From positions 62,001 through 126,000 of the forward strand of contig NZ_LWCS01000014.1 in NCBI RefSeq assembly GCF_001650495.1: a stretch of 64,000 bases of DNA. Direction: 5' to 3'. Origin of the DNA: Mycolicibacterium iranicum (lineage in GTDB: Bacteria > Actinomycetota > Actinomycetes > Mycobacteriales > Mycobacteriaceae). Below the pieces are notes generated by a model that saw only the letters and a program-made list of their open reading frames with translations, was not told the origin of the DNA and did not search any database. Numbering within the stretch: position 1 is the first letter of the stretch; every line of letters begins with the position of its first letter. The translations under genes were made by a program, and so were the position numbers. Positions 54,496 to 64,000 of the stretch are shown here, piece by piece.

Positions 54496-55506
54496 GTGAG
54501 TGTTTTCGCCACCGCAACGGGGGTCGGATCCTGGCCGGGCACTTCCGCGAGGGAAGCGGCCGAGGTGGTGGTCGGCGAGCTCCATCGCCTGCCGCATCTC
54601 GTCGAGCTGCCGGCCCGCGGACTCGGCGCCGACATGATCGGGCGTGCCGGGGCCCTGCTCGTCGACATCGCGATCGACACGGTGCCGCGCGGTTACCGCA
54701 TCGCGAGCGGGCGCAGCTCGGTGACGCGCCGCGCCGCGAGCCTGCTCGACGAAGACCTCGATGCGCTGGAGGAGGCGTGGGAGAAGGCCGGTCTGCGCGG
54801 CGGTGAGCGAGTTGTCAAGGTGCAGGCCCCCGGCCCGGTCACGCTTGCGGCCCAGCTGGAGCTACCCGGCGGGCACCGTGCCATCACCGACTCCGGTGCC
54901 GTCCGGGACCTGACCGCTTCGCTCGCCGAGGGAGTCGCTGCGCATCGACGACAGCTCGAACGCAGGCTGGAGAGCGCGGTCGTGGTGCAGTTCGACGAGC
55001 CGACACTTCCCGCGGCGCTGGCGGGAAGGCTGAGCGGGGTGACCAGCCTGAACCCGGTGCACCCGGTCGACGAATCGGTCGTCACCGCGCTGCTCGACGT
55101 GTGCGCCGGCGCAGTGGGCGGCGAGGTCGCGCTGCACAGCTGCGCTCCCGGTCTGCCGTGGAAGGTGTTGCAGCGCAGCGTGATCAGCGCGGTCTCGGTG
55201 GATGTCGACACTCTGACCGTTGCGGACCTGGACGGGGTCGGAGAGTTCGTGGACTCGGGCCGGACCGTGCTACTGGGTGCGGTGCCCACTGCTGCCTCAG
55301 GCCCGAAGCCGACACCGCAGCAGATCGCTGCATCCGTCGCAGGCATCACCGACCGGCTGGGCTTCGCCCGCGCCGTGCTGCGGGACCGCGTCGGCGTCAC
55401 CCCCGCGTGTGGGCTGGCCGAGGCGACGGAGGCGTGGGCTCGCACAGCGATCGACTTGGCGCAGAAGGCTGTCGACGGCATGGCCGAGGATCCCGACGGA
55501 ATCTGA
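54496..55506 (+). CDS. MetE C-terminal-like protein (Rv3015c-like)
   Basis: The 336 residues resemble the C-terminal domain of cobalamin-independent methionine synthase: TATGVGSWPGTSAREAAEVV, V-K-V-Q-A-P-G-P-V-T-L-A, V-V-Q-F-D-E-P-T-L-P, L-H-S-C-A-P-G-L-P and G-V-T-P-A-C-G-L-A-E-A. The His-Cys-Cys metal site of MetE is present in the last two motifs. It lacks the folate domain, so it may use another methyl donor. GTG 54496 is leaderless and gives the length of Rv3015c (337). Confidence 0.88.
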   Translation: MSVFATATGVGSWPGTSAREAAEVVVGELHRLPHLVELPARGLGADMIGRAGALLVDIAIDTVPRGYRIASGRSSVTRRAASLLDEDLDALEEAWEKAGLRGGERVVKVQAPGPVTLAAQLELPGGHRAITDSGAVRDLTASLAEGVAAHRRQLERRLESAVVVQFDEPTLPAALAGRLSGVTSLNPVHPVDESVVTALLDVCAGAVGGEVALHSCAPGLPWKVLQRSVISAVSVDVDTLTVADLDGVGEFVDSGRTVLLGAVPTAASGPKPTPQQIAASVAGITDRLGFARAVLRDRVGVTPACGLAEATEAWARTAIDLAQKAVDGMAEDPDGI

Positions 55507-55539
55507 AACGCGCCGGGGCCGAAACCAATTGGCGGGGCT

Positions 55540-57165
55540 CTAGTTACGTAGGTCCTTCCGAAGAATCTTGCCCGAGGCCGATTTCGGAATGGCGTCGATG
55601 AATTGCACCTGGCGGACCTTCTTGTACGGGGCGACATTGTCCGCCACGAACTCGATCACCTGCGCGTCGGTCAGGTCGGCGCCTTTCTGCTTCACGACGA
55701 ACGCCTTCGGCACTTCCTCGCCCTCCTCGTCGCGCACCCCGATCACTGCGGCATCGGCGATGTCAGGGTGGGAGAGCAGAACCGCTTCGAGTTCGGCGGG
55801 CGGAACCTGGTAGCCCTTGTACTTGATGAGCTCCTTGAGTCGGTCGACGATGTACACCAAACCTTTGTGGTCGACCTGAGCGAGATCGCCGGTGTGCAGC
55901 CAGCCGTCGTCGTCGATGGTCTCCTTGGTCGCAGCCTCGTTGTTGAGGTAGCCGGCCATCACGTTGGGGCCCTTGAACCACAACTCACCGGTCTGGCTCA
56001 ATCCCTCTTCCGGTACCTCGATCTCTTTGCCGGTTTCCGGATCGACCAGCTTCGACGCGGCGTTGGAGACCGTCCAGCCGACGGAGCTCAGGGGCGCCTC
56101 CTCATGCATGTTGACCCGGCCGCCGTCGAACGGCGTGATGTGGCTGACGGGACTGAGCTCACTCATGCCGTATCCCTGAACCACTTTGCACCCCAGGCGT
56201 TTTGCCACCGCATGGCCAAGGTCGGCGTCGAGCGGCGCCGCCCCGGACATGACGACTTTGAGGGAGGACAGGTCGTGCTCGTCGACAAGAGGATGCTTGG
56301 CCAGGGCCACTGCCACCGGTGGTGCGATGAAGGCGATCGTGCACTTGTGTTCGGCGATGTTGCCCAGGAACTCACCGAGGTCGAAGCTCGGCATGATGAC
56401 CAGCCGGGCCCGCGCGTGCAGAGCGGCGTTGAGCAACACGGTCATGCCGTAGATGTGGAAGAACGGCAGCACCGCCAGCACCACGTCGTCGGGTTGCATC
56501 CCGTGCAGAGGGCGGATCTGGGCGACGTTGGCGACCAGGTTGCGGTGGGTGAGCATGACGCCCTTGGGGTTGCCGGTCGTCCCCGAGCTGTACGGCAGGG
56601 CCGCCAGATGGGACGACGGCGCGAAATTGACCTGCGGTGCAGCCGCTCCCGACGCCAGCAGGTCCGCAGCGTTGGGATGGCCTGCCCCCTCGCCCGTGCC
56701 GTCACGGCCCGCACCGTCGAGCACGACGAGGGCGTCCTCCGACAAGCCCGCCAGCTTCGCGCCCTCTTCGGCCTGGGCCAGTAGCGGCGTCACCGTGATC
56801 AGCATCTTGGCTTTCGAATCGGTCAGCTGCTTGGCGATGTCCTTGGCGGTGAACAGCGCATTGATCGTTGTCGAGGTCGCACCGGCGCGCAGGATTCCGT
56901 GGAAGGAGACGGCGAACGCCGAGCTGTTGGGCGCGAGCAGGCCGACCACATCGCCGACGCCGATACCGCGGGCAGCCAGCGCGCCGGCGAATGAGTCGAT
57001 GCGCGCGACCATCTCACGGTAGGTGGTCTGCCGGCCCGATTTCGCGTCGATCAGCGCGACGGCGTCGAGCTCGGCGTCGGTAGAGCGCGACAAGCCTGAA
57101 AAGAGATAGTCGTAGACGCTGGCGGTGGGGATGTCGACTTCGGGGAAGGGGCTGGCGAAGCTCAT
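55540..57165 (-). CDS. 4-coumarate-CoA ligase-family AMP-forming ligase
   Basis: The 541-residue ANL enzyme has the P-loop LPYSSGTTGNPKGVMLTHRN, VQGYGMSELSPVSH and TGDLAQVDHKGLVYIVDRLKELIKYKGYQVPP, ending with KSASGKILRKDLRN (catalytic Lys). It makes an acyl-CoA or aryl-CoA from a carboxylic acid. The specific acid cannot be named. ATG 57165 follows CGGAGA. It is convergent with the MetE-like gene. Confidence 0.92.
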   Translation of the reverse strand: MSFASPFPEVDIPTASVYDYLFSGLSRSTDAELDAVALIDAKSGRQTTYREMVARIDSFAGALAARGIGVGDVVGLLAPNSSAFAVSFHGILRAGATSTTINALFTAKDIAKQLTDSKAKMLITVTPLLAQAEEGAKLAGLSEDALVVLDGAGRDGTGEGAGHPNAADLLASGAAAPQVNFAPSSHLAALPYSSGTTGNPKGVMLTHRNLVANVAQIRPLHGMQPDDVVLAVLPFFHIYGMTVLLNAALHARARLVIMPSFDLGEFLGNIAEHKCTIAFIAPPVAVALAKHPLVDEHDLSSLKVVMSGAAPLDADLGHAVAKRLGCKVVQGYGMSELSPVSHITPFDGGRVNMHEEAPLSSVGWTVSNAASKLVDPETGKEIEVPEEGLSQTGELWFKGPNVMAGYLNNEAATKETIDDDGWLHTGDLAQVDHKGLVYIVDRLKELIKYKGYQVPPAELEAVLLSHPDIADAAVIGVRDEEGEEVPKAFVVKQKGADLTDAQVIEFVADNVAPYKKVRQVQFIDAIPKSASGKILRKDLRN

Positions 57166-57202
57166 GGAGTCTCCGATCGAGTCTGGCGCGTGCTGCGGCG
57201 GG

Positions 57203-57604
57203 TCAACGTTGGTCGAGCTGGTTGATCAATTTCTTGGCGGCCACCATGCGAAACGATGCGTCGGCCAGTTCGGCAACCTCCTTCCAGTCCACGTGCGCGG
57301 CGGTGAGGTCCAGGCCGAGCCAGCCGTAAGGGCCCATGTAGGCAGGGAAGAAGAATCGGCGGTCCTGTTCGAGCGCGGCCCGGTCGCTGTCGTCGACCTT
57401 CACCAGGATCGAGTGCGGGTATTGAATGTGTTCACCTTTGGCGTCAGCCTTCGCGCTGCCGCCGTAGATGGCGAACATCTTCGGTGCGCAGAAAACGGGG
57501 CGACCGTGAGACACCTTCTCGAATGCCCCCGGGAAACTCAGCGCGATCTCGCGCACCTCGGCCAGGCCCATGTCGTCCTCACGAAACATGACCGGATGCG
57601 GCAT
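57203..57604 (-). CDS. MmcQ/YjbR-family protein
   Basis: The 133-residue protein has the MmcQ/YjbR fold: A-E-V-R-E-I-A-L-S-F-P-G-A-F-E-K-V-S-H-G-R-P-V-F, a YPHSILVKVD strand, F-F-P-A-Y-M-G-P-Y-G-W-L and K-K-L-I-N-Q-L. These CyaY-like proteins are often labelled DNA-binding, with weak evidence. ATG 57604 is supported by a minus-strand TAGGCT (57611-57616) 6 nt upstream. It diverges from ligA. Confidence 0.85.
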   Translation of the reverse strand: MPHPVMFREDDMGLAEVREIALSFPGAFEKVSHGRPVFCAPKMFAIYGGSAKADAKGEHIQYPHSILVKVDDSDRAALEQDRRFFFPAYMGPYGWLGLDLTAAHVDWKEVAELADASFRMVAAKKLINQLDQR

Positions 57605-57663
57605 GAGTGCAGCCTACGCAGGCGGTCGGAGTCGGTCCGGCGTTCTCTGTCACTGGCCTTCGA

Positions 57664-59913
<2,250 letters not shown>

Positions 59914-59916
59914 TCG

Positions 59917-60576
59917 TCAGCCGATGATCGTGGCGATGATTCCGGCCAGATAGCCGAGCCGGGCGACCTCGCTCGGCCGGAACGCGGGACCGCCCGGGCG
60001 ACCCAGCATCACGGCGGTCCGTGGTGAGCCAAGGGGTGCCGCGGCCAGCGTGGTGTCCATGTCGCGCCACACCTGCGGAACCCAGCCGGCTGTCGCGTTC
60101 AGCGCATCAGCCCGCTCGAGAGGTAGCCACGGCAGTTCCGCGGCGTGCGTCTCGGGCGCTCCGGAACTGCCCACGACGCGCGCGGCGCCCGCCTCCGTCA
60201 GCTCGACGACCGTGCTCCATCCGACCCGCAACACTCGGGGCGCCTCGTCGACGAGTACCTGAAGCCGGGTGAGCTTTCCGTCAGCTGCGGCGACGTGGTC
60301 GATGAGTTCCAGTTCCCGATGTGCCTCGAGCAGGCCGGTGTGCGGACGGATGCTGTCGACGAAGACGCCGTGCAAGTTCTCCGCAGCCGTGATGAGCATG
60401 TCGGGCATCGCGCCGGGCGGCAGCTCCACAACCAGGTCGTCGATCGCATACCCGGCAGCCCGTTCCACCACGTCGAGGGAAAGAATGTCGGCGCCCACCG
60501 AGCCCAGCGCAACGGCCAGAGAGCCGAGGCTGCCGGGCCGGTCCTCAAGCTGGACCCGCAGCAGATAGGAAGGCAC
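59917..60576 (-). CDS. ACT-domain protein (Rv3013-like)
   Basis: The 219-residue protein starts [20 protein letters not shown], an ACT domain ([32 protein letters not shown]), then a second helical/beta part with [14 protein letters not shown]. It equals the length of Rv3013. ACT domains bind amino acids; no catalytic domain is present, so it may regulate an enzyme or act alone. GTG 60576 is chosen; GTG 60585 is also possible. The stop is 3 bp from that of ligA. Confidence 0.88.
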   Translation of the reverse strand: MPSYLLRVQLEDRPGSLGSLAVALGSVGADILSLDVVERAAGYAIDDLVVELPPGAMPDMLITAAENLHGVFVDSIRPHTGLLEAHRELELIDHVAAADGKLTRLQVLVDEAPRVLRVGWSTVVELTEAGAARVVGSSGAPETHAAELPWLPLERADALNATAGWVPQVWRDMDTTLAAAPLGSPRTAVMLGRPGGPAFRPSEVARLGYLAGIIATIIG

Positions 60577-60682
60577 GGCTGACACTGTGTCACGGAGGGG
60601 CAGAAGCGGGCGACTCGAAGGAAAGCGCGCGGGCTGGTTGGGCCGGCTCGCCGCCATAACGCCTCGACTAGGCTTCGTGGTC

Positions 60683-60982
60683 GTGTCACAGATCTCCCGA
60701 GACGAGGTTGCGCACCTCGCGCGCCTCGCGCGACTCGCCCTGACCGACAGTGAACTGGACGGCTTTGCCGGGCAGCTGGACGCCATCCTCGGCCACGTCA
60801 GCCAGATCCAGGCCGTCGACGTCACCGGCGTCGAGGCCACCGGCAACCCGTTGAAGGACGTCAACGTCTTCCGCCCGGACGCCCTGGCCCCGTCCCTGAC
60901 GCAGGACGAGGCGCTGGCCGCCGCGCCGAATGCCGTCGAGGGCCGCTTCGCGGTGCCGCGGATTCTGGGGGAGCCGGAGTGA
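60683..60982 (+). CDS. gatC: Asp/Glu-tRNA amidotransferase subunit C
   Basis: The 99-residue protein has the GatC pattern [28 protein letters not shown] and R-F-A-V-P-R-I-L. It assembles GatA and GatB. GTG 60683 has TAGGCT (60669-60674) 8 nt upstream; GTG 60677 is an alternative. The stop overlaps the gatA start (GTGA). Confidence 0.95.
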   Translation: MSQISRDEVAHLARLARLALTDSELDGFAGQLDAILGHVSQIQAVDVTGVEATGNPLKDVNVFRPDALAPSLTQDEALAAAPNAVEGRFAVPRILGEPE

Positions 60983-62463
60983 GCGAGCTCATCAAGCTCG
61001 ACGCGGCGACGCTGGGCGCCAAGATCGCCGCCAGGGAGGTGACCTCGACCGAGGCGACGCAGGCGCATCTCGACCAGATCGCGGCGACCGACGGCACGTA
61101 CAACGCATTCCTGCATATCGCGGCGGACAAGGCTCTGGCGGCCGCGGCCGCGGTCGACAGCGCCGTCGCAGCAGGTGAGGCGCTGCCCTCGCCGCTGGCG
61201 GGCGTCCCGCTGGCGCTCAAAGACGTCTTTACTACGACGGACATGCCGACGACCTGCGGGTCCAAGATTCTTGAAGGCTGGATGTCGCCGTACGACGCGA
61301 CGGTCACTGCGCGGTTGCGTGCCGCGGGAATCCCCATTCTCGGCAAGACGAACATGGACGAGTTCGCGATGGGCAGCTCGACGGAGAACTCCGCGTACGG
61401 GCCGACACGCAACCCGTGGGACACCGACCGGGTGCCGGGCGGTTCCGGCGGTGGCAGCGCGGCCGCTCTCGCGGCGTTCCAGGCTCCTCTGGCCATCGGA
61501 ACCGACACCGGCGGCTCGATCCGTCAGCCCGCAGCGCTCACCGCGACGGTCGGCGTGAAGCCCACGTACGGCACGGTGTCGCGGTATGGGCTGATCGCCT
61601 GCGCGTCGTCGCTCGACCAGGGCGGGCCATGTGCACGGACCGTGCTCGACACCGCACTGCTGCACCAGGTCATCGCCGGTCACGACCCGCGGGACTCGAC
61701 ATCGGTGAACGCGCCGGTGCCCGATGTGGTCGCCGCGGCGAAGACCGGCGCCGAGGGTGACCTCAAGGGTGTTCGAGTCGGCGTCGTCAAGCAACTGCGC
61801 CGCGGTGAGGGCTATCAGCCCGGTGTGCTCGCCTCCTTCACCGCGGCCGTTGACCAGCTCACCGCGCTCGGCGCGGAGGTGACCGAGGTCGACTGCCCGC
61901 ACTTCGACTACTCGCTGCCCGCCTACTACCTGATCCTGCCGTCGGAGGTGTCGTCGAACCTCGCGAAGTTCGACGGCATGCGCTACGGCCTGCGCGTCGG
62001 TGACGACGGCACCCGCAGCGCCGAAGAGGTCATGGCTCTGACCCGTGCCGCAGGCTTCGGTCCAGAGGTCAAGCGGCGCATCATGATCGGCGCATACGCG
62101 CTGTCGGCCGGCTACTACGACGCCTACTACAACCAGGCGCAGAAGGTCCGCACACTGATCGCACGGGATCTCGACGAGGCCTACACGAGTGTCGACGTGC
62201 TGGTGTCACCCGCAACTCCGAGCACCGCGTTCCCGCTCGGGGAGAAGGTCGACGACCCGCTGGCGATGTACCTGTTCGACCTGTGCACCCTGCCGCTGAA
62301 CCTGGCCGGTCACTGCGGCATGTCGGTGCCGTCGGGCCTGTCGTCCGACGACGATCTGCCGGTTGGCCTGCAGATCATGGCGCCCGCTCATGCCGACGAT
62401 CGGCTCTACCGGGTCGGGGCGGCGTACGAAAGGGCGCGCGGTCCACTGCCAACTGCGCTCTGA
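60979..62463 (+). CDS. gatA: Asp/Glu-tRNA amidotransferase subunit A
   Basis: The 494-residue amidase has the Ser-Ser-Lys signature: [20 protein letters not shown] (Lys), [33 protein letters not shown] (two Ser). It releases ammonia from glutamine for transamidation of misacylated Glu-tRNA-Gln and Asp-tRNA-Asn. The length matches M. tuberculosis GatA (Rv3011c). Confidence 0.97.
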   Translation: MSELIKLDAATLGAKIAAREVTSTEATQAHLDQIAATDGTYNAFLHIAADKALAAAAAVDSAVAAGEALPSPLAGVPLALKDVFTTTDMPTTCGSKILEGWMSPYDATVTARLRAAGIPILGKTNMDEFAMGSSTENSAYGPTRNPWDTDRVPGGSGGGSAAALAAFQAPLAIGTDTGGSIRQPAALTATVGVKPTYGTVSRYGLIACASSLDQGGPCARTVLDTALLHQVIAGHDPRDSTSVNAPVPDVVAAAKTGAEGDLKGVRVGVVKQLRRGEGYQPGVLASFTAAVDQLTALGAEVTEVDCPHFDYSLPAYYLILPSEVSSNLAKFDGMRYGLRVGDDGTRSAEEVMALTRAAGFGPEVKRRIMIGAYALSAGYYDAYYNQAQKVRTLIARDLDEAYTSVDVLVSPATPSTAFPLGEKVDDPLAMYLFDLCTLPLNLAGHCGMSVPSGLSSDDDLPVGLQIMAPAHADDRLYRVGAAYERARGPLPTAL

Positions 62464-62508
62464 CGAGAGAGGATGGGGGACGCGCCCGCGAGGAGCTAAG
62501 GAGAACAG

Positions 62509-63540
62509 ATGCGCATCGGAGTACTGACCGGCGGCGGCGACTGTCCTGGGCTCAACGCAGTGATCAGGGCGGTGGTGCGCACCTGCGACGCCCGGTACGG
62601 ATCGTCGGTCGTCGGCTTTCTCGACGGCTGGCGCGGCCTGCTCGAGGATCGCCGCATCCAGCTGGCCAACGATGATCGCAACGACCGCCTGTTGGCCAAG
62701 GGCGGCACGATGCTGGGCACCGCTCGCACCAATCCCGACAAGCTGCGGGCCGGGCTGGACCAGATCAAGCAGACGCTGGAAGACAACGGCATCGACGTGC
62801 TCATCCCGATCGGGGGAGAGGGCACACTCACCGCCGCGCATTGGCTCTCCGAAGAGGGGGTGCCCGTCGTCGGCGTGCCCAAGACTATCGACAACGACAT
62901 CGACTGCACAGACGTGACTTTCGGCCATGACACGGCGCTGACCATCGCGACCGAGGCCATCGACAGGCTGCACAGCACCGCCGAATCCCACCAGCGGGTG
63001 ATGCTCGTCGAGGTGATGGGGCGCCACGCCGGCTGGATCGCGCTGAACGCCGGTATGGCGTCCGGTGCGCACATGACGCTGATCCCGGAGCAGCCGTTCG
63101 ACGTCGAGGAGGTGTGCCGGCTGGTCAAGCGACGCTTCCAGCGCGGCGACGCGCACTTCATCTGCGTCGTCGCCGAGGGAGCCAAGCCCGCCGAGGGTTC
63201 GATGCAGCTGCGTCAGGGCGGCATGGACGAGTTCGGGCATGAGAAGTTCACCGGTGTCGCGCAGCAGCTGGCGATCGAGGTGGAAAAGCGGATCAAGAAG
63301 GAGGTGCGCGTCACGGTGCTGGGCCATGTGCAGCGCGGCGGCACCCCCACTGCCTACGACCGCGTGCTGGCGACCCGCTTCGGGGTCAACGCTGCCGACG
63401 CCGCGCACGCAGGCGAATACGGGATGATGGTGTCCGCCCGCGGTACGGAGATCGGGCGGGTTCCGCTCGCCGATGCGGTCAAGCAGCTCAAGCTCGTCCC
63501 GCAGAGCCGTTATGACGACGCCGCCGAGTTCTTCGGCTGA
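62509..63540 (+). CDS. pfkA: 6-phosphofructokinase, PfkA type
   Basis: The 343-residue enzyme starts [20 protein letters not shown] and has [32 protein letters not shown] and [16 protein letters not shown]. The phosphate-donor sites read Gly in GGEGT (ATP-like) and Lys in PKTIDND (PPi-like in many enzymes), the mixed actinobacterial pattern. It matches Rv3010c. It lies 45 bp after gatA with GGAG upstream. Confidence 0.94.
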   Translation: MRIGVLTGGGDCPGLNAVIRAVVRTCDARYGSSVVGFLDGWRGLLEDRRIQLANDDRNDRLLAKGGTMLGTARTNPDKLRAGLDQIKQTLEDNGIDVLIPIGGEGTLTAAHWLSEEGVPVVGVPKTIDNDIDCTDVTFGHDTALTIATEAIDRLHSTAESHQRVMLVEVMGRHAGWIALNAGMASGAHMTLIPEQPFDVEEVCRLVKRRFQRGDAHFICVVAEGAKPAEGSMQLRQGGMDEFGHEKFTGVAQQLAIEVEKRIKKEVRVTVLGHVQRGGTPTAYDRVLATRFGVNAADAAHAGEYGMMVSARGTEIGRVPLADAVKQLKLVPQSRYDDAAEFFG

Positions 63541-63544
63541 CATT

Positions 63545-63644
63545 TTCTCCCGCCGAGCTGAGGGCACCTCCCGCGTGCGGGGGAACGCAAAATCGCGCGA
63601 ATCGCCGCCGAACCGTGCGAGTTTGCGTCTGCTCAGCGGGAGAA
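63545..63644. repeat. Nested inverted repeat between pfkA and gatB
   Basis: Outer arms (63545-63558 and 63631-63644) pair over 14 bp with one mismatch; inner arms (63585-63596 and 63617-63628) pair over 12 bp with one mismatch; a small CCCGC-GCGGG hairpin lies between. The structure branches like a cloverleaf. It may be a terminator for gatC-gatA-pfkA or a repeated palindromic element. Confidence 0.7.
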
Positions 63645-63667
63645 GGCGACCCATTAGGATCTAGGTC

Positions 63668-64000
63668 ATGACTTCAGTGACTTCGGCCACCGCACCGCTG
63701 CTCGATTACGACGAAGTCATCGCCAAATACGAGCCGGTGCTCGGCCTGGAAGTCCACGTCGAGCTGTCGACTGCCACCAAGATGTTCTGTGGTTGCGCCA
63801 ACAAGTTCGGTGCCGAACCCAACACTCAGGTCTGTCCCGTGTGCCTCGGCCTGCCGGGCTCGCTGCCGGTCCTCAACGAGACCGCGGTCGAGTCCGCGAT
63901 CCGCATCGGGCTGGCGCTGAACTGCGACATCGCGCCGTGGGGCCGTTTCGCCCGGAAGAACTACTTCTATCCCGATCAGCCGAAGAACTACCAGATCTCC
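63668..64000 (+). CDS. gatB: Asp/Glu-tRNA amidotransferase subunit B, N-terminal part (cut by window edge)
   Basis: The first 111 residues contain [40 protein letters not shown] and [14 protein letters not shown], all GatB hallmarks (two Cys pairs bind zinc). ATG 63668 has TAGGAT (63655-63660) 7 nt upstream, a leaderless start. The rest of the gene lies beyond the window. Confidence 0.96.
   Translation, partial: MTSVTSATAPLLDYDEVIAKYEPVLGLEVHVELSTATKMFCGCANKFGAEPNTQVCPVCLGLPGSLPVLNETAVESAIRIGLALNCDIAPWGRFARKNYFYPDQPKNYQIS

Noticed and set aside
59917..61902. ACT-domain frame extended over gatC and gatA
   Set aside because: The ACT domain starts at GTG 60576; the rest is antisense to well-identified gat genes.
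63545..63644. tRNA gene from the cloverleaf-like folding
   Set aside because: There are no T-loop or anticodon features and the stem lengths do not fit a tRNA.

Overview
This is GC-rich actinobacterial chromosome, almost certainly a mycobacterium and probably a fast-growing Mycolicibacterium-type species. The evidence is gene content and order. From about 4.2 kb to the right edge the genes follow M. tuberculosis H37Rv Rv3059 down to Rv3009c: cyp136, TetR, SDR, dinB2 (dinP), TetR, FMN reductase, nrdHIE, TetR, nrdF, a DUF3349 protein, adhC, fecB, ctaD, serB2, ABC ATPase, Nudix, echA17, two methyltransferase-like proteins, a TB22.2-like protein, an Rv3035-like lipoprotein, an Rv3034c-like acetyltransferase, Rv3032/3031/3030-like polysaccharide genes, etfBA, an OlsB/OlsA-like pair, iscS, mnmA, an LpqA-like lipoprotein, an Rv3015c-like MetE-type protein, ligA, an ACT protein, gatCA, pfkA, gatB. 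Many genes start directly at the predicted transcript 5' end (TANNNT, then 6-8 nt, then ATG/GTG), the leaderless layout common in mycobacteria. All homology statements come from recognising the sequences; no database search was run.

Layout. 0-4.2 kb: end of an SDR gene, a zinc-metallopeptidase lipoprotein, an APH-fold phosphotransferase, a TauE/SafE permease, and a stand-alone LeuA-type regulatory domain preceded by a possible leaderless attenuator peptide and a strong hairpin. 4.2-11.3 kb: cyp136/TetR divergent pair with a palindromic operator, SDR, and a TetR-dinB2-AAA ATPase operon diverging from an FMN reductase. 11.3-14.6 kb: nrdHIE with two candidate NrdR boxes and a long 5' leader. 14.6-21.6 kb: accessory genes (DUF5997/headless LysR pair, GNAT, VOC, FAD reductase with an SMI1/KNR4-like gene, TetR, a secreted protein, DsrE, an alpha/beta hydrolase-LuxR fusion). 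21.7-30 kb: nrdF (again with two NrdR-like boxes), a SnoaL/Atu4866 lipoprotein, DUF3349, adhC, fecB, ctaD, serB2. 30-33.2 kb: MocR regulator diverging from a YczE membrane protein, with an unlisted 50-residue small gene between them, then a small kinase. 33.2-38.6 kb: leaderless ABC-Nudix-echA17 operon and methyltransferases. 38.6-47.6 kb: alanine/sodium symporter, lipoprotein, acetyltransferase, zwf, and an overlapping operon for methylglucose lipopolysaccharide/alpha-glucan synthesis. 47.7-64 kb: electron transfer flavoprotein, probable acyltransferase pair, iscS-mnmA, ligA, and the gatCA-pfkA-gatB housekeeping group.

How the genes work together. The two nrd loci supply a class Ib ribonucleotide reductase (NrdE/NrdF, flavodoxin-like NrdI, redoxin NrdH) and probably share NrdR control. 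The Rv3030-3037c-like genes form most of a polysaccharide-modification cluster (glucosyltransferase, branching enzyme, methyltransferase, acetyltransferase). IscS and MnmA couple sulfur mobilisation to tRNA thiolation. GatC, GatA and GatB make the tRNA amidotransferase.

Most promising for follow-up: the leader peptide/hairpin upstream of the LeuA-like domain, the 3 x 30 bp in-frame repeat that extends LigA at its N terminus, the small gene joined to yczE, the dinB2-AAA ATPase operon, the DUF5997/headless-LysR pair, and the palindromes at the cyp136, FMN-reductase, nrdF and etfBA promoters. No CRISPR array, insertion sequence, prophage, rRNA or tRNA gene was seen.
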